From NCBI RefSeq assembly GCF_050908995.1, contig NC_135132.1, positions 1,979,001 through 2,043,000 of the forward strand: a stretch of DNA of 64,000 nucleotides. Reading direction: 5' to 3'. The notes below the pieces were generated by a model. That model saw nothing but the letters and a program-made list of their open reading frames with translations. It was not told where the DNA came from and searched no databases. The stretch comes from Andrena cerasifolii. Taxonomy: Eukaryota; Arthropoda; Insecta; Hymenoptera; Andrenidae. This document shows positions 24,501 through 36,627 of the stretch, piece after piece. The position numbers and the translations under genes are program-made. Each line of letters opens with the position of its first letter. The stretch's first letter is position 1.

Positions 24501-25776
24501 GAATCGCACATTCTATAAAGCCCGCTGGTTCAAGTGCCAAGAATACGGGCAAACTACTCCGTTTAGACGATGCTACAACCTCGCGCCAACTACAAGCATG
24601 TTGAGTGTTTGAAACATGCCACTGAACGTTCATACCGTGTGCGCTTAGCAGTGCTTCTCGCTTACTCTCTCTTCCTCTTCGCCTTAACGCGTATACCGAT
24701 GAGAACCGAACGTAATCCCCTCCCAGGCCTCGTACTCTCCTTCTTACTCTATCTTTCTCTTGGCTTGCCCCTTCCACCGGCCAGAAGCTTCCGTGTCTCT
24801 GACCGCTGTGCACGAACGACGACGGGAACAGACGAACGCGATGCCCTTTCGATGGTTTCGCATATTTTCCGTTATGTTGCATTGGCGGCACCACCGTACA
24901 ACTTCTAACGCAGGTGCACTCGAGACCGTTCAACATCCGGGACGAATGGGTAAATTGATGGTAATCCATCGGCGCCCCTGTCATTATAAGATTATAATGC
25001 CTTATAAGTTTCTCTGGTATGCGAGCATATTGCTTTCTCTTTTTTCTCTCCTACTATTTTCATTGATGCTCAGCTTCTAACAGTTGTCAAAACTGAACCG
25101 GGAAACTCGTGCACTTAATTACACGTAAATCCTTTACTATTGATCGATCTTGATTCTTCGCTTAGTCGATGTGAAGCTTCGATTGGGTACGGAATTGCTA
25201 ACAATTATAGGAGCAATGCGAGGAACAAATCATTTTTACAATTACAGAATCCGAACAGTTTGTCGTTTCTGCAGTGGAATTATTTTCTTCCTGGGATGTT
25301 CAAAATATAAGTTCCACGAAATCTTTTTTATTAGTTTTGGAACGAGTAAACACTTTTAGTGGTAATATTTTTCATCTATTTTCTATTTCACTTGTTCTTG
25401 TGCCAGACACAATAGAAGGCGTATTGATGTTGTACGAAATTGAAGAATGTTGTACTCCAGTTATACGATCGTGAATTGCTTTTTTTCGCATGCGCAGTAC
25501 GTTTTTGACTAGCGACGAGAATCATATGAACATTTTATGAAGTGCCTGAACTACTACCTACTCGAACGTATATATGCACAATCGGTTCAAAAATATCGTT
25601 CCAAGTACATACCACAAATGTACAATGGGGAAGGTGCCCCTTCCTAATCGTAATCCGACTTTGGGCCATGCGCAAACTTGGTGCGCATAAAATTATTATG
25701 CGGTCGACCGCTCTACGGTGAGGATGGAGAAGGTGGACAATATGGATGTCGATATTACAACAAAATTTATATTACA
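24501..25776. other. no recognised gene
   Basis: A 193-codon minus frame (24403-24984) and overlapping plus frames lie in GC-rich DNA, but no frame shows a domain, and splice or codon evidence is lacking. The rest is AT-rich. Confidence 0.4.
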
Positions 25777-25979
25777 CTAACTTTATTAATCGGCTTTGCC
25801 CGCAATTTAGATTCTGATTTTATAAAAACAAAATTTATTTTTTTTTGTGAAAATAGGAACATTCATCTGGATTAGCTAGGCATAATGAACTGGGACACAT
25901 TTCGTGATCCCAGTGTTTACCGTTCGAAAGTTTTTAGGCAACAGGAAAACATAAAACACTTTCTGCTTATATATTAAGA
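25777..25979 (-). mobile_element. Helitron-like fragment, copy 1
   Basis: On the minus strand it starts TCTTAATATATAAGCAGAAA and ends near AAAGTTAGT, collinear with 34669-34888 and 44846-45064 (shared TTAGGCAACAGG-type core and GGCATAATGA). The CTAG end is mutated to TTAG. Confidence 0.6.
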
Positions 25980-27453
25980 TATTTCTACTGTATTTCTAAA
26001 TTTTTTTATAGATTTGAATATCCTCGTGTAACTGTACACTTTATGAGACTATTATTCGCCCTAGATATAATAATAAACATCACTATAAAAATAAGGAAAA
26101 TTAAACAGACTGGACTATTTAACACGTGTTATATGTTAATACATAAACACTCTTCAATACCAAAATGATTTTGTATTAATTACATATGAATGCAAAAAGA
26201 GTTAATGTTAACTCTTAAGTGTAAAGAATATTTCAAATAATTTAACTACTGATTTAGTACTGAATTGATCTCTGTATTTATAGAGAAGTGACTTTTAATT
26301 TACACACAAACAGTAATGAATTAAGTACATATCCTCTATTTTAAAAAATCGTTTCTACCAAAATCAAAGAAATACTGTACATCATATAAATAATAGTCAG
26401 CAATAATCATTTCAACGTTTTATTTGTAATAATAATATTTAAAATATGAACATCTTAGGAACTTTTCCTTCTCTACTCAAGCTTCTTTCAATGGTGGATA
26501 TACAAAATATTATATTAATAGTCTACTAATACCTTTTTTTTCCTTGACTCATGAAACGTTTATTTAAGTGTTGCAATAACATTTGTAATTTCTCCCTATG
26601 AAAGGTGTACATTTAAAATACATTTAGAATTTATAAGAGCAAATGCATCAAATTTGTTTATCCTCTGCATAATTTTTTACAATAATAGCACATACTAATT
26701 CGATTTTTAGAGTTTGCATTTATCAACAATTGCATCCTTGTAAGCTTATATCTTGAAATGTAATTTGCACATTGCATCACAATGTAGTCAAACAATTGTA
26801 TTGACCTAGTGATTCACTCATATCATTATTTCAGTTTTCTTCATTCTGTTCATTCCATATTTCTCATTCTCTAACGAAAAATACTTCTTTAGCAAGCTTA
26901 GGATTTTTATAGCAAATAAAATACAAATAAAATGCTCATATCGTACAACACATAAATCTGTAAACATGAAAACTAAATATGAAATTGCTCATAACCTAGT
27001 AAAATACATCGAACTCAGCAAATGGGTATATAAATTAAAGATGAAAATGATCACTCAGATAAAGTGTCTTCATAACGCGTGGTTACGAATACAAATTCTA
27101 ATCTTCTAAACTCGAATGACTACAATCACGAATTTTACAAATTTGCTGCATCAACGCGACGTTACGGTAGGATCTCCGAGTTGATAAAAAGTAAAACGCT
27201 AGAGTGCAGAATGATACGATAGTAACTGAAAATTTGTCACACCGCATTCATATCGCCATTCACTTCCACTTCCACTTCCACTTCCACCCACGAGCGGTCG
27301 ACGGCATGGAAGGCATAATAATAATTTTATGCGCAGCTAGTCCGCGCACAATCCGAAGTCACAATACGGCTGGAGGGGATATCCCCCCTAGCATACGTCT
27401 GTGGTAGTTGTAACGATATTTTTCGGCCGAATGCTGTACGAAACATGTTCAAT
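25980..27453. other. AT-rich stretch, no gene seen
   Basis: Low-complexity A/T sequence with no exon-like frame. A short (CTTCCA)n tract lies at about 27263-27286. It could include untranslated sequence of an unseen transcript. Confidence 0.4.
27263..27286. repeat. (CTTCCA)n short tandem repeat
   Basis: Four uninterrupted hexamers. Confidence 0.85.
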
Positions 27454-27747
27454 TGTACAGGGTTATCCACTGGCGGCGCTCGCGCGAGTACAAATGAGAA
27501 CGGCAACAGCGTCACACGCATACGACTACTACAATCATATGTCGATACATCCGCCATCTATGGAGTGTTGCTAAAAGTATAGGTTCGTGTAGATGCCAGT
27601 AGAGAGCACAAGGCGCTTTTGGCTGTCTCCCCAGATAACTTTACACTTGACGTAACCAAAGGCGAAAAAAGCAACAGCCGTTTTACCACTACTCCGTCGT
27701 GGTAAACCTCACTGACGGTGCGCGCGGATTTTATCGTAGCGCATCAT

Positions 27748-28246
27748 TATTGGGTAAACTTGCCGATGAACTGGGCCCTCGCCGATTTCGATGACCTTCA
27801 CATATATTGTCAAGGTCATCATTCTGATCAACATTTCCCTTTAAATTTTTCGGCGGTCGGCCTTAGTTTCGGAGATATTAATAAAAAACTTTCGGCATAA
27901 TATATTGAAAGCTACCTCCTCACCGAATTCAATGACCTTTACATATGTTGTCAAAAACATATGAAAAACTTTCGGCCTAATATATTGAAATCTGTTTCAC
28001 AGCCGACGGTATTAGTATTGGTTAGGACTAGATGGAGCCAGGGGGCGCGTAAAGCATGGTAGCGAACCAAGGTATGTGTAATACTCGGTAATTCTAGTGT
28101 TAAGTAAAGTTTTTTACGAATATCTCGCAAACCAAAGCCGACAGTTAAAAAGTTTAAAGGGAAATGTTGTTCAGAATGACGACTTTGACAACATATGTGA
28201 AGGTCATCGAAATCGGCGAGGGCCCAGATCATCGGCAAGTTTACCC
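27748..28246. mobile_element. fold-back element inside the inverted duplication
   Basis: Arms of about 145 bp (27748-27892 and 28100-28246) pair through GGGTAAACTTGCCGATGA, GGGCCCTCGCCGATTTCGAT and AACATTTCCCTTTAAA. A partial third copy of the arm occurs at 27903-27990. No coding capacity. Confidence 0.65.
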
Positions 28247-28249
28247 ATC

Positions 28250-29152
28250 AGGGTGGATGTTCCACTTACCGTGCCCTGTCCCAATTACCGTGCCTTTATG
28301 CTTAAAAAAGTCGTGCAATAAAACTCGCATAAATAAATAAGGAAATAATTTTTTTAATTAAATTAAACTATTAATGTATATGTTACAAACGAGAAGGTTG
28401 CATTTTTAAACAATTAAAGCATAGTAAAAAAAATTTCAAAAATGCATATGAAGATTTCAATGGATTTACCCAAATCCTTACTGGAAACGGCAAGGAACAC
28501 GTACTTTACAGAAGTGAATAAATTGATAATTATCATGATTCGCACTTATGTAAAGTGTTTATTAAGTCATAAAAGGTTAAAATTTTATGATAAATTAGCA
28601 AAATGAGCACTTTTGAAACGTTTTCGTATTTTTAAAGTGAATCCGGTAATTGGGGCAGGAATTTAACGCTTGTCCCTATTACCGTACCCCTCGAAACCCA
28701 CTGGCTCCCTCTGTAACTGCTAAACCTAAACTTACTTTCGTTTCGCAGAACGGGTGAACAGAAATTTGTATTTGCATATTTTGCTTTTGTAATGAAAAGG
28801 TTATATCAAAATTACATAAAAACACCTCTCGTAGAGCAAAGAAATGTTTTGAACAGTTCAAAGTTCAAAGACATAACCTAACCGCGGGAACGCTATTCAA
28901 AAAAGGGGGCACGGGAATAGGGACAACGCATTTTTCGAGGCACAGTAAATGGGACAAAAACATGTATTTTTATTTCAATTAAAATAATATGGAAAATTAA
29001 CATTTTCAACCCGAAAAAATGCCTTAATAAAGAAAAAAGTTCGAAACACCAATATAAATTTTCACCAAGCAAAATTAAAGTAAGAGAAGTTAGTAATTAA
29101 TTCCTTCGCGAGCAAGTCGGCGTTAAAGCACAGTAATTGGGACATCTACCCT
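28250..29152. mobile_element. element with AGGGTRGATGTYCCA ends (903 bp)
   Basis: Left end AGGGTGGATGTTCCACTTAC; the right end is the complement of AGGGTAGATGTCCCAATTAC. The phrase CCCAATTACCGTGCC or its complement recurs at 28280, 28640-28690, 28910-28950 and 29130. A related element lies at 61066-61454. No clear target duplication. Confidence 0.65.
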
Positions 29153-29573
29153 ATTGTTGTAACTTGAATCGTAGGTTTTCCCTCAGAAACTAATTGTAAA
29201 GTTATCTGGAGAGTCATCTAAAAGCGCTTTGCGCTCTCTACTGGCGTCTACACAAACCTACACTTTTAGCAGCATCCCACAGATGGCGGATGTATCGACA
29301 TATGATTGCAGTAGCAAATATGAGTGTGACGCTTTGTCGTTCTCATTTGTAATCGCGCGAGCACCACCAGGGGATAACCCTGTACATTTGCATGTGTAAA
29401 GTATAGTTACGCGCGTACTTGCATACGCATGTCCGGCGAGTGTTCTTTTTCCCATGCTGTGTGAAATACATGAGTTCCATGCGAACTGCAACACATATAG
29501 GAGGTAGTGGTGGAATTTTATGTTGCTGCCAGTTATTTCTAAGAAGTAAACTTAGAGCCAGCGCGAAGTTATA

Positions 29574-32500
29574 ATGGCAACATCCGAGAGCGATGATTTC
29601 GAAAGCGCTGACGAAGAAATGAGCCACGACAAGCCTGCAAAAAGAAGTACACAGCAGTGGTGTTCGTCAGCGGCAATAGATTCAGAATCTGACGACGATA
29701 CGGAATACATACCGCGAATGCCATATGCAAATATGATTTGCGATAGAAAAATAGGGAGGTATTCCTCAGAGGCAAGTATGACGACAAGCGAGAAGAAACC
29801 TCGGAGAGACATAATAAACGAAAGTAAAGACAACAATGCCGAGGATAAACAATCAATTACTACTACCACAGAAAATTCCGAGGAAACTAAGGAAGAGCTA
29901 ACAGACACAAGATTCGCAGAAGTCAAGTTACAAGAATCCGAAAAAAAGACAAACTTAAAAAAAAGTAAAATTGCCACGAAAATCATGCCTAAGTCCACTG
30001 AGGAAGATTGCACTTTGCAAAAATTAGGTCCAAAGAAGTTGGCAACAAAGCTTACGCAAAGTAATGCTCGCGCAACTGACACAGCTGATATAGCAGGAGA
30101 TATTACTAAAATTGACGTGTCACCAAGAGAGGAAACAATTTTTTGTAACGAATCCTTCATAACGAATGAATTAACCGAATTAGATGTGCCGGAGGAAATG
30201 CTGTCCAACAAAAAGTTTAAAGAAGTATTTAAACCCGAAGGTTGGGAAGGACTGGGGAATGAAATTGAATTACCCGAGGAGTTGACGGAGGAGAAATTAC
30301 AGCCTATATTGAAAAGACTATCTTTGGCGGGGGAGGAAGCACAGAACTCTTCCGGGGGATGGGGTTGGGGTACTTGGGGTGTAAACTCATTAATCAACAC
30401 AGCCAGTGCTGGCGTTTCTACTTTGACTAGTCATGTATCGCACGGACTGACGCTTTTGGAAGAATCTATTACTGTATCTGAGGAAGCTAAAGTCACTGAA
30501 ATGGAGGGCGAAGAAAATTCTGTGACCAATGGTAGCATATTGTTTTCAAAATTTCTCACTTTATTCTCTTGATACCCTACAAAATTACTTAAAATAAACT
30601 AAACAAGTTTACGTGTAATCATAAGTATGTTCCAAGACCTTGTGAGAATTACCAGAATTTCTAGTATTATACATTTGTTGTAATTAATTTTGTTTCCAGA
30701 TAATAAGGCGGAGGAGTCCCCTGAAGAGCAACAGTCTTTTTTTGGATTTGGAAATTTTATATCAGGCGTATCGTCGATAACGAAACTGGTCGAATCGACT
30801 GGGAGTAAAGTTATGACTGGCGGGTTGGATACCTTGGAAGCCATTGGTAAGAAAACGATGGAAGTTTTACAGGAAGGTGACCCAGGCTTAAAGAAGAAGA
30901 GAGCTCTTTTTACGACTGAGACGGATGGACCAAGTTTGTCACAGATTCTCCAAGAATCTAAAGAAAGAGCGGAGAGCATAGAGAAAACGATGGAAGAAAA
31001 GCAACAGATGAGAAAAGTGCACTTTGAGAGCCTTTTCGATGATTACCAAGGTCTTGTCCACTTGGAAGCTTTGGAAATGTTGTCGAAACAAAGCGCTATT
31101 AAAATACAACAACGTTTAATGAGCTTAGATACAGATGAATTAAATTCTGTTGAAGAGACACTAGAAGAAGTGAAAGAATTATGTGATTTAGACGAAGATG
31201 ATGAAAGAGAAGCAGATGTGTTGGAGGATGATTTAAGATCCAGGCTACAGGATGCTTCTAATAACCTTGGAATCAGTATTACCTTTACAAATTTTTTTAA
31301 AGTAATTTATATACTACTAACATACATATGCGTACAGTCGTTCCCAGTTAACTTGATAAATTTACCTCGGTAAAATTGATAGGAAATCATCCCCAATTGT
31401 ATTATTTTTTGCTTGGTAACCTTTTTGACCGAGCTCTTGAGAATAGGGGACGGGAAGAAACGAAGATAACGCTAGCAATTAATCTTTAGAAGGCCGGGAT
31501 TTTTTCATTGAAATTGTAAATTTTATTTACTTAAAATTTATGCACATTTCCCAATAAAACGGTATGGCATATACTGGGATTTTTAAAATTTGAACTTTAA
31601 TGTTTCTAAGGGTTTTTGATACGGCTAATCACGATTCTAAGTTCAGAGTGTCGAAATTTTAGACAGAAACAGTGTTGCCAACCTAAACAAGCCTAAATGA
31701 ATAACAGTAGTTAAATTCATATATTATTCTTTCCTTTGGCGTTACCCAGAGCTAACGACGTGGACGTACAAAGTTTTGTAGCTCTTTTTTTGTTTTTTGG
31801 GTTATTTTTGGATTTGGTTTTTTAGTTTTCTGATTTTACTATTTATTATGCGAGCTGCATTCGTGCAACTCACTAATGCCCGTGCATTATACAAAATGAA
31901 TAATGAACGTGGATCCTTTCCTTCATTTCGTTTACAAGTGCTTAGGGCTTTACTGAATCTTCATCCGAATGAGTCCACTTCTCATCTACCCAAACCCTCT
32001 CGACTAATAGGTTGTCATTTTCCATAATTACTGGATAAAAAACGGCGATGCAATTTGTGTTCATTACGACAAACTACTTAGACGTCGAACTCTTTATATA
32101 TGCTCTACATGTGACTGCATTGTGCATAACACCCTGTTTTGAGGATTTCCATACGAAACAATCAATACCGTAAATTCGAGTTTCCGATATATAAATTCAT
32201 TATTTTTTTTTCATTTGGAAGGACAAGAAGTATGAACAAACAGATAAAAAACTCAACAAAGAGATACACATTCATTATTCATTTTATATAATGCATGGGC
32301 ATTAGTGAGTTGGACGACTGCAGCTCGCATAATAAATAGTAAAATCAGAAAACTAAAAAAACAAATCCAAAAATAACCCAAAAAACAAAAAAAGAGCTAC
32401 AAAACTTTCTACGTCCACGTCGTTAGCTCTGGGTAACGCCAAAGGAAAGAATAATATATGAATGCAGTAACTGCTGTTATTCATTTAAGCTTGTTTAGGT

Positions 32501-35500
32501 TGGCAACACTGTTTCGGCGTAAATTTCGATACTCTGACCTTAGGTTCGTGATTAGCGATATCAAAAACCCTTAGAAACATTTAAAATTTTCAATGGCCAC
32601 TATAGTGGCCAGCCCGGCCCTTTAAAGGTTAAGAAGAGAAAATGTCAAGTTCCGTATTTCCCATTAGATCTTCACGAAAGTGACACCATTCGGTCCCCTG
32701 TGTTCTCCCGATTAAAAGACACCAGATGCCGTGTAAAACGGACTATTAGTAACGAAGTTTCAGTCAAGCGTCGATTATCCGAACTACTTGGGATCGAGGT
32801 TGTTCAGAAAATCGAATTGTTCCGAGAATGAAGCATGCATGTACTTACCCAGTTTATAACTATAGAAATTACACTTAAATGTACTGTACATACATAGGTA
32901 TCATGCAGTTCCAAGAAGTGGCGGGGACAGCGTTGATGCAACACTGATTCGGATAATTGACGCTCTACTGTACAAAGAAAAATAATTTACATAATTGCAG
33001 GCTATCTTCGGTAAAAATAGTCCGATTTACATGGTATTTGGTGTCTTTTAATCGGGGAAACACAAGGAATCGATTGGTGTCACTTTGGTACAGATCCGAT
33101 GGAAAATGCGGAACTTGACATTTTCATACCTTAATGTGCGTTATCTGTTTCTTACCGTCCCCTATTTTCCAGTTCCGAAAACCATAAAATCAGTGAAGCG
33201 TAAAATCGGAGGTGTGAAATTCGCCTACTACCCCGAATGCAAGTATTTAAGTGGACCGGGAACAATGGTATACGCACAGGGGAAGTCACCTAAGATTGTA
33301 CTTGCATCTAGTCTGTGGAAATGAATGTTCGATTTAAAGGCAGGGCCGGCGTGAACTTTTGCGGGGCCAACAAAAAAACGCATTTATATGTATGTACTTC
33401 TGAATTCTATAATAATAAATATTTATGCATAGGACCCCGCAAAATTGACGATGAGCTTTTCATGGACCGCGGGGCCGGGTTCCGCGCTGAACCCGCCTCG
33501 CGCCGGCCCTGCTCAAAGGGGCGCATAAGTTGATAAAAATCACTTTTTTCAGCATACCACTGCCTAAGTTTTTAAAGTGTATGCGAAGTTTCAATGATCC
33601 TGGTTGCATGTTTTCTTAAGCTGTTTTCTCAATCCAAGCTAACAGTCTGGCAAAGACCTTGTTGACATTTATGATAAACATTATATTTGTTAATATGGTA
33701 ATGCTGATTACAGCTCACTTGGTTTTATGCTTAGGTTCTCTACAGTGATTAGGAGGAAACTAGTGATGTATAAATAATTTTCTGAACGTTTCAAGTTCAA
33801 TACTACATAAAACAGCTATTTCTTTTAAAAATGAATTAGATTGTTAGGCAAGTTTTGCTGCCACCGAAGTTGGTACACAACTTCGCAAACTGGTGTACGA
33901 ATGTTATAAAATTTGAGAACCTTGAAAAAGATTAGCTATACAATTGCAATGGAACTTAGTTAAACATCCAAGTATGTACTGCTAAATGAGGCATTGAGAG
34001 CAACAACGGACTAACCCTAGTATTCGGTAAGCGGAGAAATAGGCGATCTAAAAAGTAGGGTTTCAACAGCATTTTCTTTTGCAGGCGTTCTTGCCAGTGC
34101 AGTCGTAATTTTTAGCTTATCATACTATTTGAAATGCTTCTGAATGAAGACAATTAATTTTTCATTCAATTTTAATAAGCGCTGCTCACAGATGTCACCT
34201 CAAAATGTTAACGCAACAAACGATTTTATTATGCCATATAGTTTTAAATTGTGAAAAATAAATATTTCCTATTTTATATGATACAACGGAATACATCACT
34301 GCTACTAACTCAATTTCGCAAAAATGTGGGTTACTCCGTTTTTGTTCTGAAGGAGAAATTTTAGTATCTAGATATAAAAGTAACAAAGAACAAATAGCCA
34401 TATTACAGATTATGCTTTGTAATTATAAGTTCATAAGCCAAGAGCATTTGAACAGCAGGGTGGAATTACAATGCAATTATTATAACTGCGCATGAAAATC
34501 AGTGTCTAATAATAGCAATTACTGATGATACTAATGAAGAGATATTAAGAACAATTGCACATTTAACTACAATGTGAGCACTAGTTGCAGCACTTTTGTA
34601 TGCGTATTATTTAAATGGTATAACAGTGCTTTCATAGAAAAGTATAATAGGAATATCTCTTATTATTATCTTATACTATAAAGCAGAAAGTGTTTCGTAT
34701 GTTTGTGTGTTTGTCTGTTGCTTAAAAACTTTTGAACGGTAAACTTGGGGGTCAAGAAGTGTACCTCGGCTCATGCCTGGCTAATCCAGATAAATGACTA
34801 TTTTCACCAAAAAAAAAAAATAAAAAAAATGTTTTTCTTTTATAAAATCAGAATCTAAATTTCGGGCGAAGCCGAGTAGTAAAGCTAGTTATAATATATA
34901 AAAAAATAAGTCCTGACTGACTCATCAACGCCCAGCTCAAACCGTTTAACCTAGGAACGTGAAATTTGGAAAGTATATTGTTCCCATGACATAGGACGCA
35001 TTCCCTAAGGAAGGATTTTTGGAAATTCCATCCCCAAAGGGGTGAAAGGCGGTAAAATGTATTTTCTCGGACGACCAAATACCTCTTAGGACCAATTAGA
35101 TATCAACTTGCTTCTTACTCACAAAGATTACCCACATAAATGTCTAAAAATAAATTTCAGGATTTTTCCCTAACCAACCCATAAGGGGGTGAAATGTATT
35201 GTCACGGGTTCCTCAAAATCTCTTAGGCCCGATTAGATATCAACTTGGTTTTTACTTCGAAAGGTTACCCGCATAAGTGCCTAAAAACTAATTTCAGGAT
35301 TTTGCCCTAACCAACCCCTAAGAGGGTGAAGAGGGGTGAAATGTGTTTTCATGGAGTTCTTAATATCTCTTAGGCCCGAAGCGAAGCGCGGGGTGTTTTG
35401 CTAGTTGTCAATTAATCTTATTTCCATTAATTCGGTTCTGCTCATTTCGATATACATATCGAAATTCCACTGTACTGAAGTTCCTAGGAATAAAATGTAA

Positions 35501-36198
35501 ATATTTTTTTTAGGCATAGTGGTATGTAATTTGGTTCAGCAATTTAAAAATAAGAACGTGTTTAAAGTTGCATTGGAGAGAAAGAGTACAAAATTGCATA
35601 TTACACTTTCTCTCTTAAACTTTTTTGATACTTCGAAATACCATGGATATTTGTAATTACAGTATTAGGTGACTCACCCTATATATGAATCGAATAAAGC
35701 AGCAGTAATATGTAAAGTGAATTTTTGTTTTTAGATTTGGGAAGATTCTAAAACTTATCTTACACCACCTGTTAGACATAATGACCAAGAGGTATTGGAG
35801 CAAGCTGTATCTGTGTTGGCAAAATTCACAGCTTTCTCCGTAGAGAGATTTCATAAAATTGCGGAATTGCTTCTAATCAAAGAACACAGAACCACTGTGG
35901 ACGAAGCTGACACATTAGTTCTATTGGCACATATTTTCTCCAATCAAACTGGAATACTAGCAAATGATTACTGTCATGCATTGAAGGTATTTTCTGAAAC
36001 TTCGGACAAGCCGAATGATGTTAATGGTAGTATAACAACGATTTATATGAAGGTAAGAAAACCTGGTTGCATTGTATTAATTATATGAATGCCTGTGTGT
36101 AACAAGGTTCTTCTCTTCGGCAGGCTTCAAAAGCAAGTTCATATATTCAAGATGCTTTCAGGCTGTTGATTCCCATTATACAAGTTGGTGCTATTTAA
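29574..36198 (+). CDS. FAM114A: FAM114A family protein (NOXP20-like), complete, 4 coding exons
   Basis: Exons are 29574-30531, 30700-31301, 35735-36052 and 36124-36198 (TAA at 36196-36198). Phases 1, 0, 0 join in frame to give 650 residues. The first 250 residues are acidic and low-complexity. At about residues 262-270 comes the Trp/Gly motif GWGWGTWG, followed by an amphipathic stretch rich in Ser, Thr and Val. A second stretch, FFGFGNFISGVSSITKLVES, opens exon 2, and Lys/Glu-rich helices fill the C-terminal half. This matches the FAM114 (DUF719) family. Vertebrate FAM114A1/A2 are about 500-560 residues, so the insect protein has a longer acidic head. The family is linked to Golgi/vesicle membranes and Rab2 interaction; the exact role is unsettled. 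The start is the first ATG in the open frame, after ATA. Intron 2 (4.4 kb) is inflated by transposons. A variant poly(A) signal ATTAAA lies at 36312-36317. Confidence 0.9.
31483..32628 (+). mobile_element. piggyBac-like fold-back element with transposase C-terminal remnant
   Basis: Ends TCTTTAGAAGGCCGGG and the complement of CCTTTAAAGGGCCGGG are bordered by TTAA (31479-31482, 32629-32632). The left half holds a plus frame (31797-32027) with FVQLTNARALYKMNNERG then FPSFRLQVLRALLN, the NA-x2-LYK...FR motif of piggyBac transposases. It is followed, after a frame shift, by a Cys-rich tail RRTLYICSTCDCIVHN, the C-terminal zinc-binding region. The right arm (about 32260-32628) is an inverted copy of the left arm, including the start of that frame. 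Inactive; located in FAM114A intron 2. Confidence 0.82.
32637..33125. mobile_element. inverted-repeat element interrupted by a pogo-like MITE
   Basis: Arms 32637-32750 and 33012-33125 pair through AAAATGTCAAGTTCCG, AAGTGACACCA and CGATTAAAAGACACCA. The pogo-like element 32761-32970 sits between them. In FAM114A intron 2, adjacent to the piggyBac-like element. Confidence 0.65.
32761..32970. mobile_element. pogo/Tigger-like MITE (210 bp)
   Basis: Ends CAGTCAAGCGTCGATTATCC and the complement of CAGTAGAGCGTCAATTATCC, with TA after the right end. Same family as 43585-43867. Confidence 0.7.
33341..33511. mobile_element. hAT-like MITE (171 bp)
   Basis: Ends CAGGGCCGGCGTGAAC and the complement of CAGGGCCGGCGCGAGG. 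Flanks TTTAAAGG and CTCAAAGG match at 6 of 8 positions. In FAM114A intron 2. Confidence 0.65.
34669..34888 (+). mobile_element. Helitron-like element, copy 2 (220 bp)
   Basis: Begins TCTTATACTATAAAGCAGAA and ends GCCGAGTAGTAAAGCTAG, matching the 5'-TC and CTAG-3' ends of Helitrons without target duplication. Abuts a second Helitron-like unit at 34889. In FAM114A intron 2. Confidence 0.65.
34889..35404 (+). mobile_element. Helitron-like element (about 516 bp)
   Basis: Near its start comes AAGTCCTGACTGACTCATCA. It ends with a GC-rich hairpin, CCCGAAGCGAAGCGCGGGG, followed by TGTTTTGCTAG: the hairpin plus CTAG of a Helitron 3' end. The internal phrase AACCAACCCATAAGGGGGTG recurs with variation. 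Confidence 0.65.
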
Positions 36199-36320
36199 TG
36201 ACCAGTGGAAGTATTGTTTTGATGATAGTTATAATGAAACTTTTTTAACGGAGATTTCTCCTTCTTTATCTTTATCTATACGTATAGATAAAATAATTTA
36301 TATTATTATGAATTAAAAAG

Positions 36321-36627
36321 TAGGGGTGGGTTCGAACTTTTAAACCCTCGAAACTCGAACCCGAAACTTTCGAGACTCGAAATTCTCAAAATTCGAAGTG
36401 CTTATTTCGTTTTGTAAGTGGAACATCTTCTTTTAGGAACTAAAGTGAACAAAATTTTTGCACAAACCTCTATTGGCCATAGTTGAACAAAATATAACAA
36501 TATACAAATTCGCTAGGCACGCTGCGAACAATTCTTTATTCATTCGAGAGTTTCGTATCACGAAAAAAGTGCAACTCGAAACTTTCCTGGGTTTCGAGGT
36601 TTCGACGCTTCGAGAAACCCATCCCTA
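36321..36627. mobile_element. hAT-like MITE (307 bp) just 3' of FAM114A
   Basis: Ends TAGGGGTGGGTTCGAAC and the complement of TAGGGATGGGTTTCTCG. The interior is rich in ACTCGAAAC/GTTTCGAG. It lies 123 bp after the FAM114A stop codon, immediately after the ATTAAA at 36312. Confidence 0.6.

Larger units (their letters stand above)
27454..29386. repeat. large inverted duplication upstream of FAM114A
   Basis: Arm 1 (27454-27644) and arm 2 (29196-29386) are reverse complements over about 190 bp with scattered mismatches; shared blocks include GTACAGGGTTATCC, CAATCATATGTCGATACATC and GCCAGTAGAGAGC. Arm 2 ends 190 bp before the FAM114A start codon, so it is probably promoter or 5'UTR sequence. In each arm an ATG opens the same short frame, MADVSTYDCSS, pointing away from the centre. 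The enclosed 1.55 kb holds another inverted pair and an element (28250-29152). Confidence 0.8.

Noticed and set aside
24403..24984. 193-codon minus frame upstream of kibra
   Set aside because: No recognisable motif, overlaps other long frames in GC-rich DNA, and no matching splice or start context.
29552..30400. 282-codon minus frame
   Set aside because: Exact antisense of FAM114A exon 1, which has clear family motifs; a shadow frame.
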